This document shows positions 49,559-62,683 of a DNA stretch of 64,000 nucleotides, in pieces; position 1 is the first letter of the stretch, and each line of letters opens with the position of its first letter. The position numbers and the translations under genes were made by a program. The notes under the pieces were generated by a model. The model was given only the letters and a program-made list of their open reading frames with translations. It was not told where the DNA came from and made no database searches. Source of the DNA: Chinchilla lanigera (taxonomy: Eukaryota; Chordata; Mammalia; Rodentia; Chinchillidae); contig NW_004955425.1 of NCBI RefSeq assembly GCF_000276665.1, positions 25,261,844 through 25,325,843 on the forward strand, written 5' to 3'.

Positions 49559-49795
49559 CAGTGGTGCCTCAGTTATGAACTTAAATTTGTTCTATGATTT
49601 GGGGGACAGTGGTCATGTTCGTGTTTGTGTGGGGAATATGGCTGCATTTGTATTTGTGTCAGGAAGATTTCCCTGGTTGTGTTTGTCCCCCCATGTGGAG
49701 TTTGTGAACAGAAGCAAAATTTTGCCAAACAGTTGTGTTTTCAAACCAAATTGTTTGCAAACAGAAGCGTTTATGAACCAAGCTACTACTGTGTG
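49559..49795. mobile_element. Tigger-like non-autonomous DNA transposon in LINE-1, copy 1
   Basis: Begins CAGTGGTGCCTCAGTTATGA and ends with an imperfect inverted copy (TTATGAACCAAGCTACTACTG). TA flanks it at 49557-49558 and 49796-49797. Removing it joins AAAGTA to CTGATACATG, which is ordinary L1 sequence, so the borders and TA duplication are well supported. A relative lies at 61621. Confidence 0.72.
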
Positions 49796-49925
49796 TACTG
49801 ATACATGCTGTATAACATGAGCAAACCTTGAAAACATGCTAAGTAGAAGAATCCAGTCACAGAGAAACTTTTATATGTTTGTTTATATGAAATGTCCAAA
49901 AGATAATTAAATGTTGAGGATGGCT
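49796..49925 (+). mobile_element. LINE-1 3' piece after the DNA element
   Basis: CTGATACATGC, GCAAACCTTGAAAACATGCT and AGAATCCAGTCAC are standard L1 3' end text continuing from 49556; it fades out near 49925. Confidence 0.7.
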
Positions 49926-51065
49926 TCCTGGGTTTTTTATGCATATATTTTTGTTTTCACATTTTATTATGTTTTAGCTGTACTTTAACTGTTTTGTTTT
50001 CCACTCTGTAATCATTTCCACTTTGTAAATCATGAAAAAGAACCTATTTTCATGTCAACTACTATATAAAATAAAGGTAAATATTAATTGATGTATAAAA
50101 TCAAAATGTACTCTTGATGAAACTAAAAATTTCATATTAATGAAATGTACATTGGTCATGAAAAGTATTAATATTACCCTGTCCTGTCTTTCTGCACACA
50201 CCTATTCTTTGTGTGCTTGTTCATATAGTAATTGTCTGAATACAAAGTTTGGACCACAGGTTGCATATAATGTCTTGAAGCTCAAAGACTTTCCGTATGT
50301 GAATACTTTATATTCAGTTTTTAAACCAGCAGTGACTTATTTTGTTAGAATAATTGTATCTAAAATGGGTCAGTAGTCCAAAACCAGTGATTTTTTTTTA
50401 GATCCTAGTATGCACCATAGTTGTTAGCCCTGTGGCTTATTTTGTTAGAATAAATGTATCTATAATAGGCCAGTAGTACAAAACCAGTGATTTTTTTATC
50501 CTAGTATGATTGATAGTAGCACCATTGACTTCAGCCACGTTTCCTCTTTCTCCACATGAGGACAGGTTTAAACAATTGCCATTCTGCATGTTCAGAGGGA
50601 TTTCTCCACCAATTTCTCTCTACCTTCCATGGCATATATAATCATTAAGAGTACTTTATGTGGTGAAATTGAAAAACTAGCACCGAGTCTGGGGTGAAGT
50701 TGTCAGCTATTGAAAGCAGAGTGCAAAAATCAAAGTGAGGAATTGCAAATCTCTCACTTTTGACAGCATTTCTTTTTATTCTTGACATGTTTATATTAGC
50801 TTACAGATCACTTGAGTTTCTGAGTGTTAATACCTTTGAAAGAGTGTTTTTTTAAGTGCTTAAGATCAGTTAAACTGTAAGTCTGAATAGTAATCTTTGC
50901 AGCCTGTACTTACAAATCTAGTTTTATACATTGTTTTGCAGTTTTTTCCATTAATGCCCTTCATGTGCATTGTTACATACTTAGAACTTTCTTGTACTGT
51001 AGTGTAGCATTTTCTCAGAGGAACGTGAGGCATGTCACCTGATCTCTTCAAGAACATTTTCCCAT

Positions 51066-51185
51066 TGGGTATAGTGGTACATGCCTGCAGTCAGCTGCTC
51101 AAGAGTCTTAAGTCATGAGTCCATGGGTTTGAGACCAGCCTGGGCAACATAGCAAGATTCCATCTCAAAATTGAGAGACACAGAA
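51066..51185 (+). mobile_element. Alu/B1-like 7SL monomer, old
   Basis: TGGGTATAGTGGTACATGCC, GAGACCAGCCTGGGCAACAT, then CAAGATTCCATCTC. Confidence 0.75.
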
Positions 51186-52457
51186 ACAGAGAGAGAATGA
51201 ACATTTTCCCCTTATCATCAGTGGAGAGATTCAGATGAGTGAGTTCATCTAAAAATATTAAGTACTTTGGGGTTTGCACTAGTTTTTCCATGAAGATTAA
51301 AACTCTGCTAGTGTATAGAGCAGCCTAGTGGAGGACAAATTAGGGAGCAATTTTGTCTTCATGACAGTTACTTTCAAATATAACGTGAGAAAAATTTATT
51401 TTACAAGCCTGTGTGAGATCTTTATCTTCGGCTGGTTGACAACTTACACATTGGTTACAAAACTCGTGCATTGTTCTGTGACAGATTCAAGGCGGCTGCT
51501 CTTGAAGTAGTTCACTGTACCCAGAGGAATTCTGTATTTTTAGGAAGTTTTTTCTTTTTTTTTAGGAAGTTTTCAAAGATATTTCTTGTTACTTCTTTAG
51601 TCTTGTTAGTATGTAAATTAGCAAGCATTTAGCAGTGATGTCCTGTTACTGCAGTAGCAACATTTTTTTATACAGCTTTGAATTTCTAAGTTGATAATTA
51701 ATAAAAACAAATTTTAATAAAATGGTGAATGCTAAGAGGCACAGAAAATACAGACGTTATAATGATAGAAAAGATTTTAAGTCTTCTAAAGAAAACCTCT
51801 TCAAACATTTCATTGAACTGTAACTAACAAACTACTTAAAGCATACAATTTGGTAAGTCTGGATATTTCCTGACACCATCAGCACAGGCTGGTTAATGCA
51901 TCTGTTTTCCTCATCCACTTTTATCGTCTGCTTCCCCTCACTGTGTTTACTCACAACCACTGAGCTATGTTCTGTCACTGTAGATAAGTTTGTATTTTCT
52001 AGAATTTAATATAATTGGACTCCTCTGTTCTTTTTTGCCTGTGCTTTCCAGTTTGTGATGCATCATTGTTGTTTGTATCAGTAATTGATTTCTTCTCATT
52101 GCTGAGTAGTGTTCCACTGTATAGGTAAACCACAATTTGGCATCCATTTTTTTTTTTTTTTCCCAGGGGACCTGGGTTGTTCACAGTTTTAACTGTTACA
52201 GATAAAGTTGCTCAGGACATTCCCGTGGCCTTCGTATGGGCAGGCATATTATTTCGTTTGGATAAATACCAAGACGTGGAATGGCGGAATCATATGGTAG
52301 ATGTGTGTCTAACTTAAACTGCCACTTTTTATTGTCATAAATGAGAATTTCGGTTTTCCACATCCTTACCAACAGTTGGCATGGTCAGTCTTTTTAAATT
52401 ATAGATATATTAATGCATGTACCCTGCTTATTGTGGATTTTTATATCTTTTTTTGGT

Positions 52458-52637
52458 GAAATGTATTCACCTTCCTCCTTCCCTCCCTTTCTCTCTCCCT
52501 TCCTTCATTTCTTGACAGGGTTTCACTTAGTCCAGGCTGGCCTTTAACTCACTGTGTAGCCCAGGCTGGCTTTGAACATGTGACAACCCTTCTGCTGAGC
52601 CCAGGGATTACTGGCATGTGTCACTATGTCTAGCTGC
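52458..52637 (-). mobile_element. B1-like SINE in LINE-1
   Basis: CT-rich tail, TTGACAGGGTTTCACTTAGT, then GGGATTACTGGCATGTGTCA. It splits the minus-strand L1. Confidence 0.8.
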
Positions 52638-52708
52638 TCAGTTTTTTTACTGGTTATTTACTCAACTTACTGTTCCATTTTGAGGTTACATGGTACCTTC
52701 TGTTGCTG

Positions 52709-52791
52709 TTTTGTTTTTGGTGCTGGGGACTGAACCCAGGGCCTCATGCTTACTAGGCACACAACCTACCTCTGAGCTACACCCCCAGCCC
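52709..52791 (-). mobile_element. ID SINE in LINE-1
   Basis: GGTGCTGGGGACTGAACCCA to CTGAGCTACACCCCCAGCCC; it also splits the minus-strand L1. Confidence 0.8.
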
Positions 52792-53498
52792 ACTTGGGGT
52801 CTTCTGGATACAAGGTCTTGATTAATATGTGTGATGCAAAGATTTTTCTTCCAGTCTATGACTTACTCTTCATTTTCTTAACAGTGGCTTCAAGAGTAAA
52901 AAGTTTAAATTTTGATAAAGTATGGTTTATCACTTTGTTTGTACAGATTACACCTTTACTGTCCTATCTCTATGTGAGTTTCAAGTCAAAAGTATCATTT
53001 CATTTATATAAGGGCTCTGCCAGGATAATTTTTATTAGCTGTAGAATATTCTTATTTGAATAGTCTTATTTTAATTCAAAGGCTAACTATGAATCAGAAT
53101 TGTAAAATGTAATTATAAAAGCTATTTAATATATGTATTGGTCCTGTACTGAAATCGGAATATTTACTTTTACATTTTATATTTCCTTGTAAAAGTCTAC
53201 AGTTTATCTTTGGATATTTTTAAATTCTCAGTTTCTTAAAAGGTAAGGTGGTTCTTGCCATTATTAGGTCTCTCTCAAGCTGTCAGAGTGGTATTGTTAA
53301 AGGGTTGCCTCCTACCACTTGATTCACTGGGTGCAGCACAGCAAATAGGTTTCAGGAAGCAGAGTCTGGAAAAAGGGAGTTGAAGGCACCAAGCCCTGCT
53401 CATAGAGTGAGGAGGAGACACTTTAAATATTAGTCTGCAGGAGGAAAATGATAACATTTCTCTAAGCTTAAATTATGATGAATTATTTCTTCATGTGA

Positions 53499-53714
<216 letters not shown>

Positions 53715-54769
53715 TAAAAATAATCAGATTTAAATTTTATATTTAATTTAATCTAACATTTAAACTAATCTAAGTTGTAGGGAAGAGTCATTGGTTTGGT
53801 AGAAGTACCAGATGGTACTAATTCTGACACTTTGGAAATCTTAAATACATTTTCCAAAGTTACTTAGTTACTCTACAGTATGCTTTTGTGAGTGATTTTA
53901 CTATTAACATTTTTATGGTATTAGTAGTGCTCTGGAATAGAAGTGATGAACTATTTAATATTGCTCACGTTTAGTGTGTGATGTATGAGACTATTTAAGT
54001 TATAAGAGCTCATTTTAAGTTGATAAAGTTAAACATTTACTTACTGCATTCACAGCCATGTGTTTTTTCCCATGCTCAATGTGATATCATTTAACATACG
54101 TTTTATTGTTTGTATATTTGCCCTTTGTTCTGCTTTCCCACCTTTGTTTAATCAGCAGCTCTGATAATAGTGTTACAGTATGAACCTTTAGTTTTAGTGT
54201 GAAGTATGGCTGACTACTTTTGCATGATATATGACTCACTAGATTTTCTTAGTAGGAAAACTTCTATTTGTAGTTCCACTTTAGTAAAATGTCAGAAGTG
54301 AAAATATACCTTAGAAAATCTAGTTTCAGTCCAAAGCCATTATTTCGTAGAAAAAGAAATTGAACCCAGAAACTTGTCCAAAGTGTTCAGTAACAGAGTT
54401 AAAGGAGTTTTTCTCTACTCATTATATCAGCTGTGTTGTACACCAGGCTAGACATCAGTCAGAACCTTATTCATTAGAAAGTTTCGTTGCTTCCAATGTT
54501 TGGAGATCATTCAATTTGAACAAGACACTAAAGGAAAACAGTATCACCTGATAGAATGGCCAGAGGATTTGAACAGCACTATGTATTTAAGAAGGTTCTT
54601 ACATTTTAGAAGAAAAGAATTGTTCAGAATTTTCAAGTGCACAGGAGAGTAAGCCCTATTGAATAGGAGTATGAACCCCTTCTCTGTGAAGTATATATAT
54701 CTTCCAAGACCCGGAGTGAATGCTTACTAGGATGTATAGGATGAGCTCTCTATATCCTCCACATTTTAC

Positions 54770-54900
54770 CTGTGATAGTTTAATTTATAAATTAGGTTCA
54801 GTAAGAGATTGACAACAGTAAGCAATATTAAAATTGAACAACTGTAACAATATATTGTATTCTCTCAGAATCATTCTCTGCTGTCCTCACCCTTCCTGTT
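54770..54900. mobile_element. Possible old DNA-transposon patch
   Basis: TAATTTATAAATTAGGTTCA, then AATATTAAAATTGAACAACT and AACAATATATTGTA resemble the interior of mammal-wide MER-type DNA elements. The ends are not visible. Confidence 0.3.
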
Positions 54901-56089
54901 GACCATGGACAGCATGTTACAGGGAAACTGCAGATAAGGGAAACTACTGTGTAAACATTTCATTATCATTCTGGAGCCAAATGAGTATATTTTTAAACAT
55001 TTCAACTCTGTACTCAGTGGGGCTCACATTTAATTATTAAAAGCATCCCTGTGCACACATCAAATACGTTGAAAAACTGGGCTATTTCTTAACATACATT
55101 AGAGGGCTGGTTCAAGAGTGTGGTTCGCCCATCCTGACTAGCCTGTTTTGATAACTTTCTCCTAAGATTTCCTCTATTTACCCATCATTAAAGGGTCAGA
55201 TTCTTTAGTCATACATTTAATCACAATGCCTCAAAAATGCTCATTAAACAATTTTTTATAACTTTAAATTATGTAACACATCTCCATCTATTCAGCATTC
55301 AGGTTTCTTATTTGCTGTGTTGAAAAAAAAGGTAGATTTCTTTTTATTACCTTCTTTGTTAATTTTTATTCGTTTTCTTTCTTAGGTAGCAATAAGTAGA
55401 GCAAACTGAAGAATTTATGAAAAAATATTTTTGTTTCTTTTTCATGTAGCATTTTTAACCAAAAAACAGCCAGAAAAGATGGCAGTTATTAATTGAAATC
55501 TGGAAACTACTGTATTTTATGGTCCTCTTAGAAGTCTATACAATGTCAAATCATATTTACCTTTTGCACTATAATTTTTTCTCAAGGTTGAAATAACGGG
55601 ATCCCAGTTACATTTTACATGGAATGTAAGTGTGGTTGTGTGTATGCATGGACGTGTGTATACACAGTACGCATGTACACCTATATGTATATATCCACAT
55701 ATACATAGTGTGTGTATTTGTTGATAACTATTCAAGGACTTTGTAGTCTTCAAAGTATACATACGCACTATATACACAATCAGTAAAGGAAACTAGAAAA
55801 TTCTTGAATATGTCTTTGGAGAAATGCATAGAATTGGGAAAGAAACTACAATGAAGATAGTGTAGTTTCACTGATTCTGTTTCATTGAAGAGCTAGGGAC
55901 GGGGAAACAGCAGTAAATGGGAAGTAGTCCCTCAGGGAATAAAATGTAAGGGGAACAGTTAAACCAGTGATGACAACAGTTCTGTAATAGTATTTAATCA
56001 TTTATATTATGATTTTATGTAGATTTTTAATAACAGTATATTATTTCAGTTGATTGAAAATGAATATTGTTCATAATTTTTCTGGTTGC

Positions 56090-56515
56090 CTATAATAAAA
56101 ATCTCTGTCCATCAGTAGGCAAGTGGATAAAGAAAGTGTAGTGTTGTTTATACACAATGGAGTTCTCCTCTGCCATAAAGAAGGATAAACTTGAGTCATT
56201 TATAGGGAAATGGATTCACTTGAGACCATAATGTGAAGGTGAAATGAATCAGACACACAAGCTTAAATATTGCATGATTCCTCTTATATGAGAAATCCAA
56301 GTTATAAATAAAGAGCAACAAAAAAGATAATAGGAAGTAGGGAGATAGATCTTTCTCTAATGGGAAGGAGATCAAGAGATGGGGGAAGGGGAGAGAAAGG
56401 GGATGAAAGACAGAATTAAGAGGTGTTATGTGTATATACCAACTGCACATAAGGAATGTAAAAATTATGCACTGCAAACATGTACTAATATAAATACATA
56501 AATATCATAGAAGTA
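56090..56515 (+). mobile_element. LINE-1 3' end
   Basis: TACACAATGGAGTTCTCCTC, GAATCAGACACACAAGCTTA, CTCTTATATGAGAAATCCAA and an A-rich end; the same subfamily as 24285. Confidence 0.78.
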
Positions 56516-56699
56516 TATTATAGAAGTATACTTAATGGTTAACCAGTCATATCTAAGAAGATCAAAAGTTTAAACAATTTTAGTTAAGTGTTAACAACAG
56601 AAAATCTGTTCATTGAAGATAAGTTTGCCTACTTTAATAGAGTCACAGATGTGTGATTTCACATGCTTTTTACTTTCCCTGGGTCAGTTTAGTGTTACT

Positions 56700-57350
56700 A
56701 TGTTGTACATTTTTGTTTGTTCCTTTTGTAAATTAAGGTATACCATATATATGGTGAAGTACATCACATTAAAGTATACTGTTTGGTTTTTATGTGAAAC
56801 ACACCTGTATACCCTTGTACTCACACTCAGCTTAAGGTATATACATTTTCTAGCACCCTAGAGTATTCCTTCATGCCCTTTCCTAATCTCTACCATACCA
56901 TCACTCAAAAGGTGACCATATTCTAATTTATATCATCATAGATTAGTTTTTTCCTGTTCTCAGCCATGATACAAATGAAATTATATGCTGTACACTGGTG
57001 CCTGACTTTTTTCCTCAGCATTGACTATGAGATTCCTATATATTGTTATGTTATATTTGGTTTATTGCTATGTGATATTCCATTGTGGGGTGAATTTTCA
57101 GTGTGTGACTTCAGGTTGTTTATCCATTTTCCTGTCAATGCACAGTTAGGTTGTTTTTTGGCTATTTTTTAGTAAAGCTACTCTGAACATTCTTGCACAT
57201 ATCTTTCTTGCACTCATTTCTCTTAGGAATATGCCTGACAGTGGAATTCCTGGGTTGTGGTGTATATTCTTAGCATTAGTGCCTACTGACAGTTTTCCAA
57301 AATAGTTCTATTACTTTATGTTTCCACCACCGTGAGATAAAAATTCCAAT
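56700..57350 (-). mobile_element. LINE-1 3' region
   Basis: On the plus strand GTGATATTCCATTGTGGGGT, AAAGCTACTCTGAACATTCT, then CCTGACAGTGGAATTCCTGG are the complement of older L1 text. Confidence 0.72.
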
Positions 57351-57359
57351 TACTCTTTT

Positions 57360-57516
57360 GTTTTTGTTGTTTTGTTTTGTTTTTTGAAACAGGGTCTCAC
57401 TATATGGTTCATATTGGCCTTGAACTCACTGTGTAGCCTAGTTGGCGAATTTGTGATCCTCCTACCTCAGCCTCACCAGTGCTGGGATTATGGGCTTTTG
57501 CCACCATGCCCTGCAG
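57360..57516 (-). mobile_element. B1-like SINE
   Basis: TTTTGAAACAGGGTCTCACT to CCACCATGCCCTGC on the complement, just after the minus-strand L1 end. Confidence 0.8.
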
Positions 57517-57550
57517 GCACTGTTCATTCTTAATAGCACTTAATATTGAG

Positions 57551-57551
57551 T

Positions 57552-57593
<42 letters not shown>

Positions 57594-57603
57594 TGTGTGT
57601 ATG
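57551..57603. repeat. TG microsatellite
   Basis: About 25 TG units with a TATG interruption at 57586-57589. Confidence 0.93.
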
Positions 57604-57689
57604 TTTTAATTTTAGCTTTCTGGGTTTTTTTGTTGTTGCTTTGGAGTTTTTGTTGTCTTTCTTGTTTTGTTTTTGTGGTGGTTTTTGTT

Positions 57690-57772
57690 TTTTGTTTTGT
57701 TTTTTGAGACAGATTCTTCTTGCATAGTTGAAGGTGGCCTTGAGCTCACTATGTAGTTCTGGTGGCCTTTGA
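57690..57772 (-). mobile_element. B1-like SINE fragment
   Basis: TTTTTTGAGACAGATTCTTC, then GGCCTTGAGCTCACTATGTA; truncated. Confidence 0.65.
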
Positions 57773-58572
57773 GTGTACAAAAATCATTAATTAAACATTT
57801 GAGCCATGAACGAATTACTGATCTGTACTAGCATTAATCCAGATGCAGTATTTAGAAGTAGTTAGCTTTGTGTGAGTTCCATGTGAACTTTAATTTCACC
57901 ATTAAGTCATTCAAATGAGGGAAGAAAGTCGATAGGATTTTTATGAGCTTGCTGGATTTCAGTATTGTATCAGATTTGAGCCAGAACACTTATTTCACTA
58001 AATTTGAGGTTGGGCAAGCTTTTGTTATTTAAAGTGTTGGCCTTCCAGTGCTGTAGGCCCTGTCTATACAGGGAGAGGGTGAGAATGGTTAAATCCAAAG
58101 TCTTTACAGCTCCGCCATAGTCCTGTTTGGCAGTAAGAAAGCTTGTCTTTGTAGAATTTCTTTTTAGCATTCATTGATCCCACGTGTTAACTGACTTCCT
58201 CTTCTCATCTAGTAGTTGCTGTTATTTTCTTCATACCAAATAAGGACAGCTTTTACTCAGGAAAAGAATACAGGACTCTCCAATGGGCATTTATCTGGTG
58301 CTGATTTCTTTTTTTAAGTATACCTTAGACACTTGGTAGTTTCCTAACCACTTAAATATAGCTATAAGGCGATCTTAATGGTGACTTAAATGGTAGCTTA
58401 ATGTAATATATAGCCCAGAGGAGTATTTACTGGGCAGAATAATATTCTTATTTTTCACAGGAGTGGAATTACTTTGAACAAATTACAAAATTTCACCAAA
58501 ATGCAAAGGAAGTCTACTTTGTAGTAATTAAAATGTCCATTTCAAATGGTAACTTTTTCGGTTTTTTTATAG

Positions 58573-58668
<96 letters not shown>

Positions 58669-59119
58669 TGAATTTATATTTGGGTTTTAGTAAGAAAAAC
58701 ATATAGGCTGTATCTATTATGAAAGTGATTAATTTTTAAATAATACTTTTGCAACCTTTAACTATTCTAAGTATGTATTCAGAACACATACTCAATTTGT
58801 TCCTCAGTATTACTTTAACTGTATGTGTAATATCAGGCTTTTTCTGAAGTAGATCTTTTTAATTGCCTAAGTTTTGTCCAGGCTGCCTTACAGGACGGGT
58901 CTTCATCTTCCCCTTGAGGATGATCTTTCTCCCCGTGGATGCTTCAGATGAACCCAGGGCCTTGCCCAGAGGGGATTGTTTTTTGATGTTGTTCACATAC
59001 TCATTTTGTAAGAAATAAAAGTAAACTTTGGAGGGAAAAGCTGAGTACTTTTTAGATAGAAGATTTAGTCTATAATTGTCTTTATGTTTGAAAATATCTG
59101 AAACCAACCTCTTGCCCCT

Positions 59120-59210
59120 TTTTTATTTTTATTTTTGATACCAAGAATTGAACTCGGGACCTTGCGCTTGCCAGGCAGGCATTGTGCCGCTGAGCTCTAT
59201 CTCTGGCCTC
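59120..59210 (-). mobile_element. ID SINE
   Basis: GATACCAAGAATTGAACTCG to CTGAGCTCTATCTCTGGCC. CCCCTTTTTT on both sides may be the target duplication. Confidence 0.82.
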
Positions 59211-59469
59211 CCCTTTTTTTGCTAAGTAGTTAATAAAATCTCCTTGTTCGCACACATGCACACATGCAAGCTGTTAAATATTAAAATTTTACAAGCTGTT
59301 GTTCCATATTCCTTGAAGGGAAAAAAAGGTGTAAGAAATATTGCTAAGTGTCATACAACATTGTGGTTATTTCTGAAAAGAGCATTTTAAAAATGAGATG
59401 GCAGGAAGTATCAAGGTTGAAGCAGACTAATAAAATAGGTGCATTTAGCTTCTTTTTAAGCTCCTTTTT

Positions 59470-59575
59470 AAGAAAACATGTAGTCACATGTTCCTGCAGT
59501 CCTAGTAGTTGGGCTACATAATGAGCTCAAGGTCAGCCTTGACTAGATAGCAAGAGCCATTTCAAAAAAGGAAAC
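59470..59575 (+). mobile_element. B1-like SINE fragment
   Basis: GTTCCTGCAGTCCTAGTAGT, then TAATGAGCTCAAGGTCAGCC and AGCAAGAGCCATTTC with an A-rich tail. Confidence 0.6.
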
Positions 59576-60600
59576 AGAACAAAAATTTTTCCCCTTTTTT
59601 TTACTCTGAAAGTGGGAAAAGAGCTGCTGTTGGCTGTATATATGTGTATGTGTCTTTTCTTTTGCTTTGTTTTGTATGTTTTGTTTTGTTGAAGATGACT
59701 TCCCAGAGGGAATACATTTTAACTGAAACCTTAAGAATGAATAAAGTAAGTAGCCCTTAACCAACCAGTGAATAGCCACTGAAGAGTGTTTGCGTAGAGT
59801 GAACCTTTCAGAGATGATGTACCCGAACTGCAGCCCAAAGCCCCCTTACCTTACTTATCTCAGAGTGTGAGCACTGCAATTAAACCTGAATACTGAGGTG
59901 TTTTGTTTTGTTTTGTTTTAGAAAAACAACTCATACATTAATATCTTTTGTCTTAAAAGAAAAACACAAAAACGTGTGTGCCATAGGTTCACCACCACTG
60001 GCTTTGGGGCTGCAAAAAGGAAAACATTTAGAGAGCTGAGCATTTTGCCTTGGGAACTGAAGGTACTTCTGTGGAGGATGTATCTTCTATAAATTGAGGA
60101 GTGGCAGGAGACTGGCTGAAAGCTCTTCAAGAATCAGTTCAAATCCTGAAGGAATGGGTTAAAGCAAGAAAGTAAGCTTTCAGATTGACAATTTAGAAAA
60201 TCATTCTTGCTTCCAGCAGTGGGAAAAGTGGACTGAAGGTGATAGTTATAACTAAAGACTTGGAGACTTTTTCCACAACTACACATGAGAATTAAAGATA
60301 GCCTAAATTACAGTAGAAGCAGGAGGAATAGAGAAACACCAACAAGGCAGATACTTGGAAAATAAATTGAAAAATATGGTGATGGAATGTGAGGAAGGGA
60401 GAATCCAAGGTTAGGCACTGATTTCTGCACATTGCTATGGAAGTGAAAGGCCAGGCTTTAGTCCCCTTTCAGCTGAGTTGAGACTTCCACCTGGGAAAGT
60501 CTTCATTTAGTATTAACTGTAAAGCTCTGTTAGTGAAGAGAGACGGCCTGGCTATGGAATGATGACTAAAACCTTGGGCACGGGTAAGAATGTATGGAGA

Positions 60601-60690
60601 GGGGCTGGAAAGATAGCTCAGTGGCACAGCCCCTACCTGGCAAACACAAGGTCCTGAGTTCAATTTCCAGTACCAAAAAGAAAATGAAAT
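60601..60690 (+). mobile_element. ID SINE with target duplication
   Basis: GGGGCTGGAAAGATAGCTCA, GAGTTCAATTTCC and an A-rich tail. AAGAATGTATGGAGA at 60586-60600 and AAGAATGTGTGGAGA at 60695-60709 differ at one base. Confidence 0.87.
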
Positions 60691-60779
60691 ACTAAAGAAT
60701 GTGTGGAGAGAACAAGTACAATCCCCAACTGATAATGGTTTAACTTAAGAGTTTTAGATTTTGTGGTGATGCAAAAGCC

Positions 60780-60870
60780 CTACTACTGGCTCTACTGATA
60801 GTGGAGCACTCACCTAATATGCACGAGGCCCTGGGTTTGATACACACCACCACATGCCCGTGCACATATG
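60780..60870 (+). mobile_element. ID SINE, degraded
   Basis: GGCTCTACTGATAGTGGAGC, then GGCCCTGGGTTTGATAC. Confidence 0.55.
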
Positions 60871-61059
60871 CACAGTGCTATTTTAAATTTTGATCTTTTC
60901 CTGTGCTACCCAGAGTAGGACCATCTCAGTGCTAGGCACCCTCAGCAAATCACAGCTCCCAGCCTGCCAAAGGACCATGAGAGTAAGCATCTGATGCAGT
61001 TATGTATAAGCTATGATGATTTCTAGGTTAAGTGCATTAAATGCACTTTGACTTACAAC

Positions 61060-61162
61060 ATTTTCAGGCTCTTGCTAAATTGCCCGGGCTGGCCTGGTAT
61101 TTGCAGTCCTCCTTCAACCTCCACAGTAGCAGGGGTCACGAGCATGTTCCATCATGCCCAGC
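61060..61162 (-). mobile_element. Alu/B1-like fragment
   Basis: CTCTTGCTAAATTGCCCGGG type text through GTTCCATCATGCCCAGC on the complement. Confidence 0.6.
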
Positions 61163-61620
61163 TTTAAACCCTTCTTAATAAAGGTAATTTTATTCTACTT
61201 GCTTTAGTTTTTCTCTCTCAGATTTTCTCTTACAGAGAAAACTGTTTCATTTGGTGAATTTCTCTTTCCCCATAGTACAAAATACTAATCTGTCCCAAGT
61301 ATATAGATTCCTAAGATTTTGATATGACTGCATAAGGACTAGGAATCCAAATGCATTAAGGTACTGTAGAGTAAATAAATATTACTATTTTTAAAATTTA
61401 TATGTGGTTATAGTCAGTAGTTTTAAAACTCATTAGAACACATGTTTGGCATTTGGAGTAGATTTTGGGTGTTTGTGTTTTCTATAATCAACAGAGATCA
61501 GTTATACCACTGTCAGTTGAGTGTCTTTGAAATGTTTAGACTTTTTAAAGGGAATCCTGCAGGAAAAAGGGCTCTAGAGTGTGTGTTCTTTTCAAGACCC
61601 TCATGTCCAGGCTGTCATTA

Positions 61621-61822
61621 GAGTGGTGCTTCAGTTTATGAACTTAGTTTGTTTTACAATTTTGGAGAAGATGGCTTCATTTGTGTTTGTATGGGGAAGA
61701 TGGCTGTGATCATGTTTGTCACCTCATGCAGAGTTGGTGAACAGAAGCCAAATTTTGCCAACACTTGTTTGTGAACCAAATTGTTTGCAAACAGAAGCAT
61801 TTTGTGAACCAGTATATTACTA
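61621..61822. mobile_element. Tigger-like DNA transposon, copy 2
   Basis: Same family as 49559-49795: it shares AGTGGTGCNTCAGTT at the left, TGTTTGCAAACAGAAGC in the body and TGAACCA near the right end. It is slightly shorter, with internal deletions. A TA precedes it at 61619-61620. Confidence 0.65.
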
Positions 61823-62079
61823 TAAATGATTGTATTCACTTGATGATAATTAACTGAGATGTATACTGTTCTTTATACTGTATGTATACTGTTCTTTATA
61901 TTGTTCAGTTTTGTGTTATATTTGAGTACAAAGTTGGAGATAGGGGTGGTTTAAAAGAGAGACTGTATTCAGTCAAGATTGTTCATAGCCTGTGCGAAAT
62001 AACAAGAACGTTACACCCTAGTTCCTTCTTTTCCAGTACAGTCCCAGATTATAGTTGGGATAGGGTGATTGTTGCTGTT

Positions 62080-62290
62080 TTTTTAAATTTCAGTTTATTA
62101 GTACGTATGTGTAGTATATAATGTTGACATTCCTTGTGAGAAGTTGGTACATATATATAACACATCTTAATTCTATTTTTCATTGCCCCATCTCTCAATC
62201 ACTTTTTGCATACGTGTTTGCAGTAATGTTTGCATTCCTCGTATAGAGCTGGTACATGTGCATAACACATTTTTAATGGGGTTCTCAATG
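62080..62290 (-). mobile_element. LINE-1 3' end, partly doubled
   Basis: Two similar stretches in a row (GTTGGTACATATATATAACA and GCTGGTACATGTGCATAACA) match the complement of the L1 3' terminal sequence. Confidence 0.55.
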
Positions 62291-62534
62291 TAACTGAGAA
62301 GATTCCAGCAGTTGTTCTTATCTTTCTCTTTCTCTGTCTGCCTCCCCCACCCCATTGGGGAGTTACATTTTTAATTTTGGGTAACCCCAAATTCAAGCCT
62401 TGTGTATTCATGCTCTACTTTTACTGTAATATGAAGTTGCTGTTCCACTTAATGGTCATCTTAACTTGTTCATCACAGCTGGAATCTACCTGTGTCTATG
62501 TTACTGCTTTTCTTAATACTTTTATATTCTGATA

Positions 62535-62683
62535 TAGCTGAAGTTCCATTTGCATCAGAATCACTTAAGAGACACATAGACTTCTAGGCTCCACTTAAGA
62601 CCTACTGGAAAGTAATTTTTGGATATGGTGACCTGGGAATTTGCATTGTACTAAGTTGCCCCCAGTGATTGAGGACCACTGTG
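62535..62683 (+). mobile_element. MER5-like (hAT-Charlie) fragment
   Basis: GCATCAGAATCACTTAAGAG, then GGCTCCACTTAAGACCTACT, GGGAATTTGCATTGTA and GAGGACCACTG follow the mammal-wide MER5 consensus order. Confidence 0.62.

Larger units (their letters stand above)
51800..53010 (-). mobile_element. LINE-1 3' region, interrupted by two SINEs
   Basis: On the plus strand GCTGAGTAGTGTTCCACTGT, GATAAATACCAAGACGTGGA, GGAATCATATGGTAGATGTG, then after the SINEs TTTTCTTCCAGTCTATGACT. These are consecutive complements of late L1 text. Confidence 0.75.

Noticed and set aside
57409..57780. 123-codon minus-strand frame
   Set aside because: It crosses two SINEs and the TG microsatellite (His-Thr runs), so it is a chance frame.
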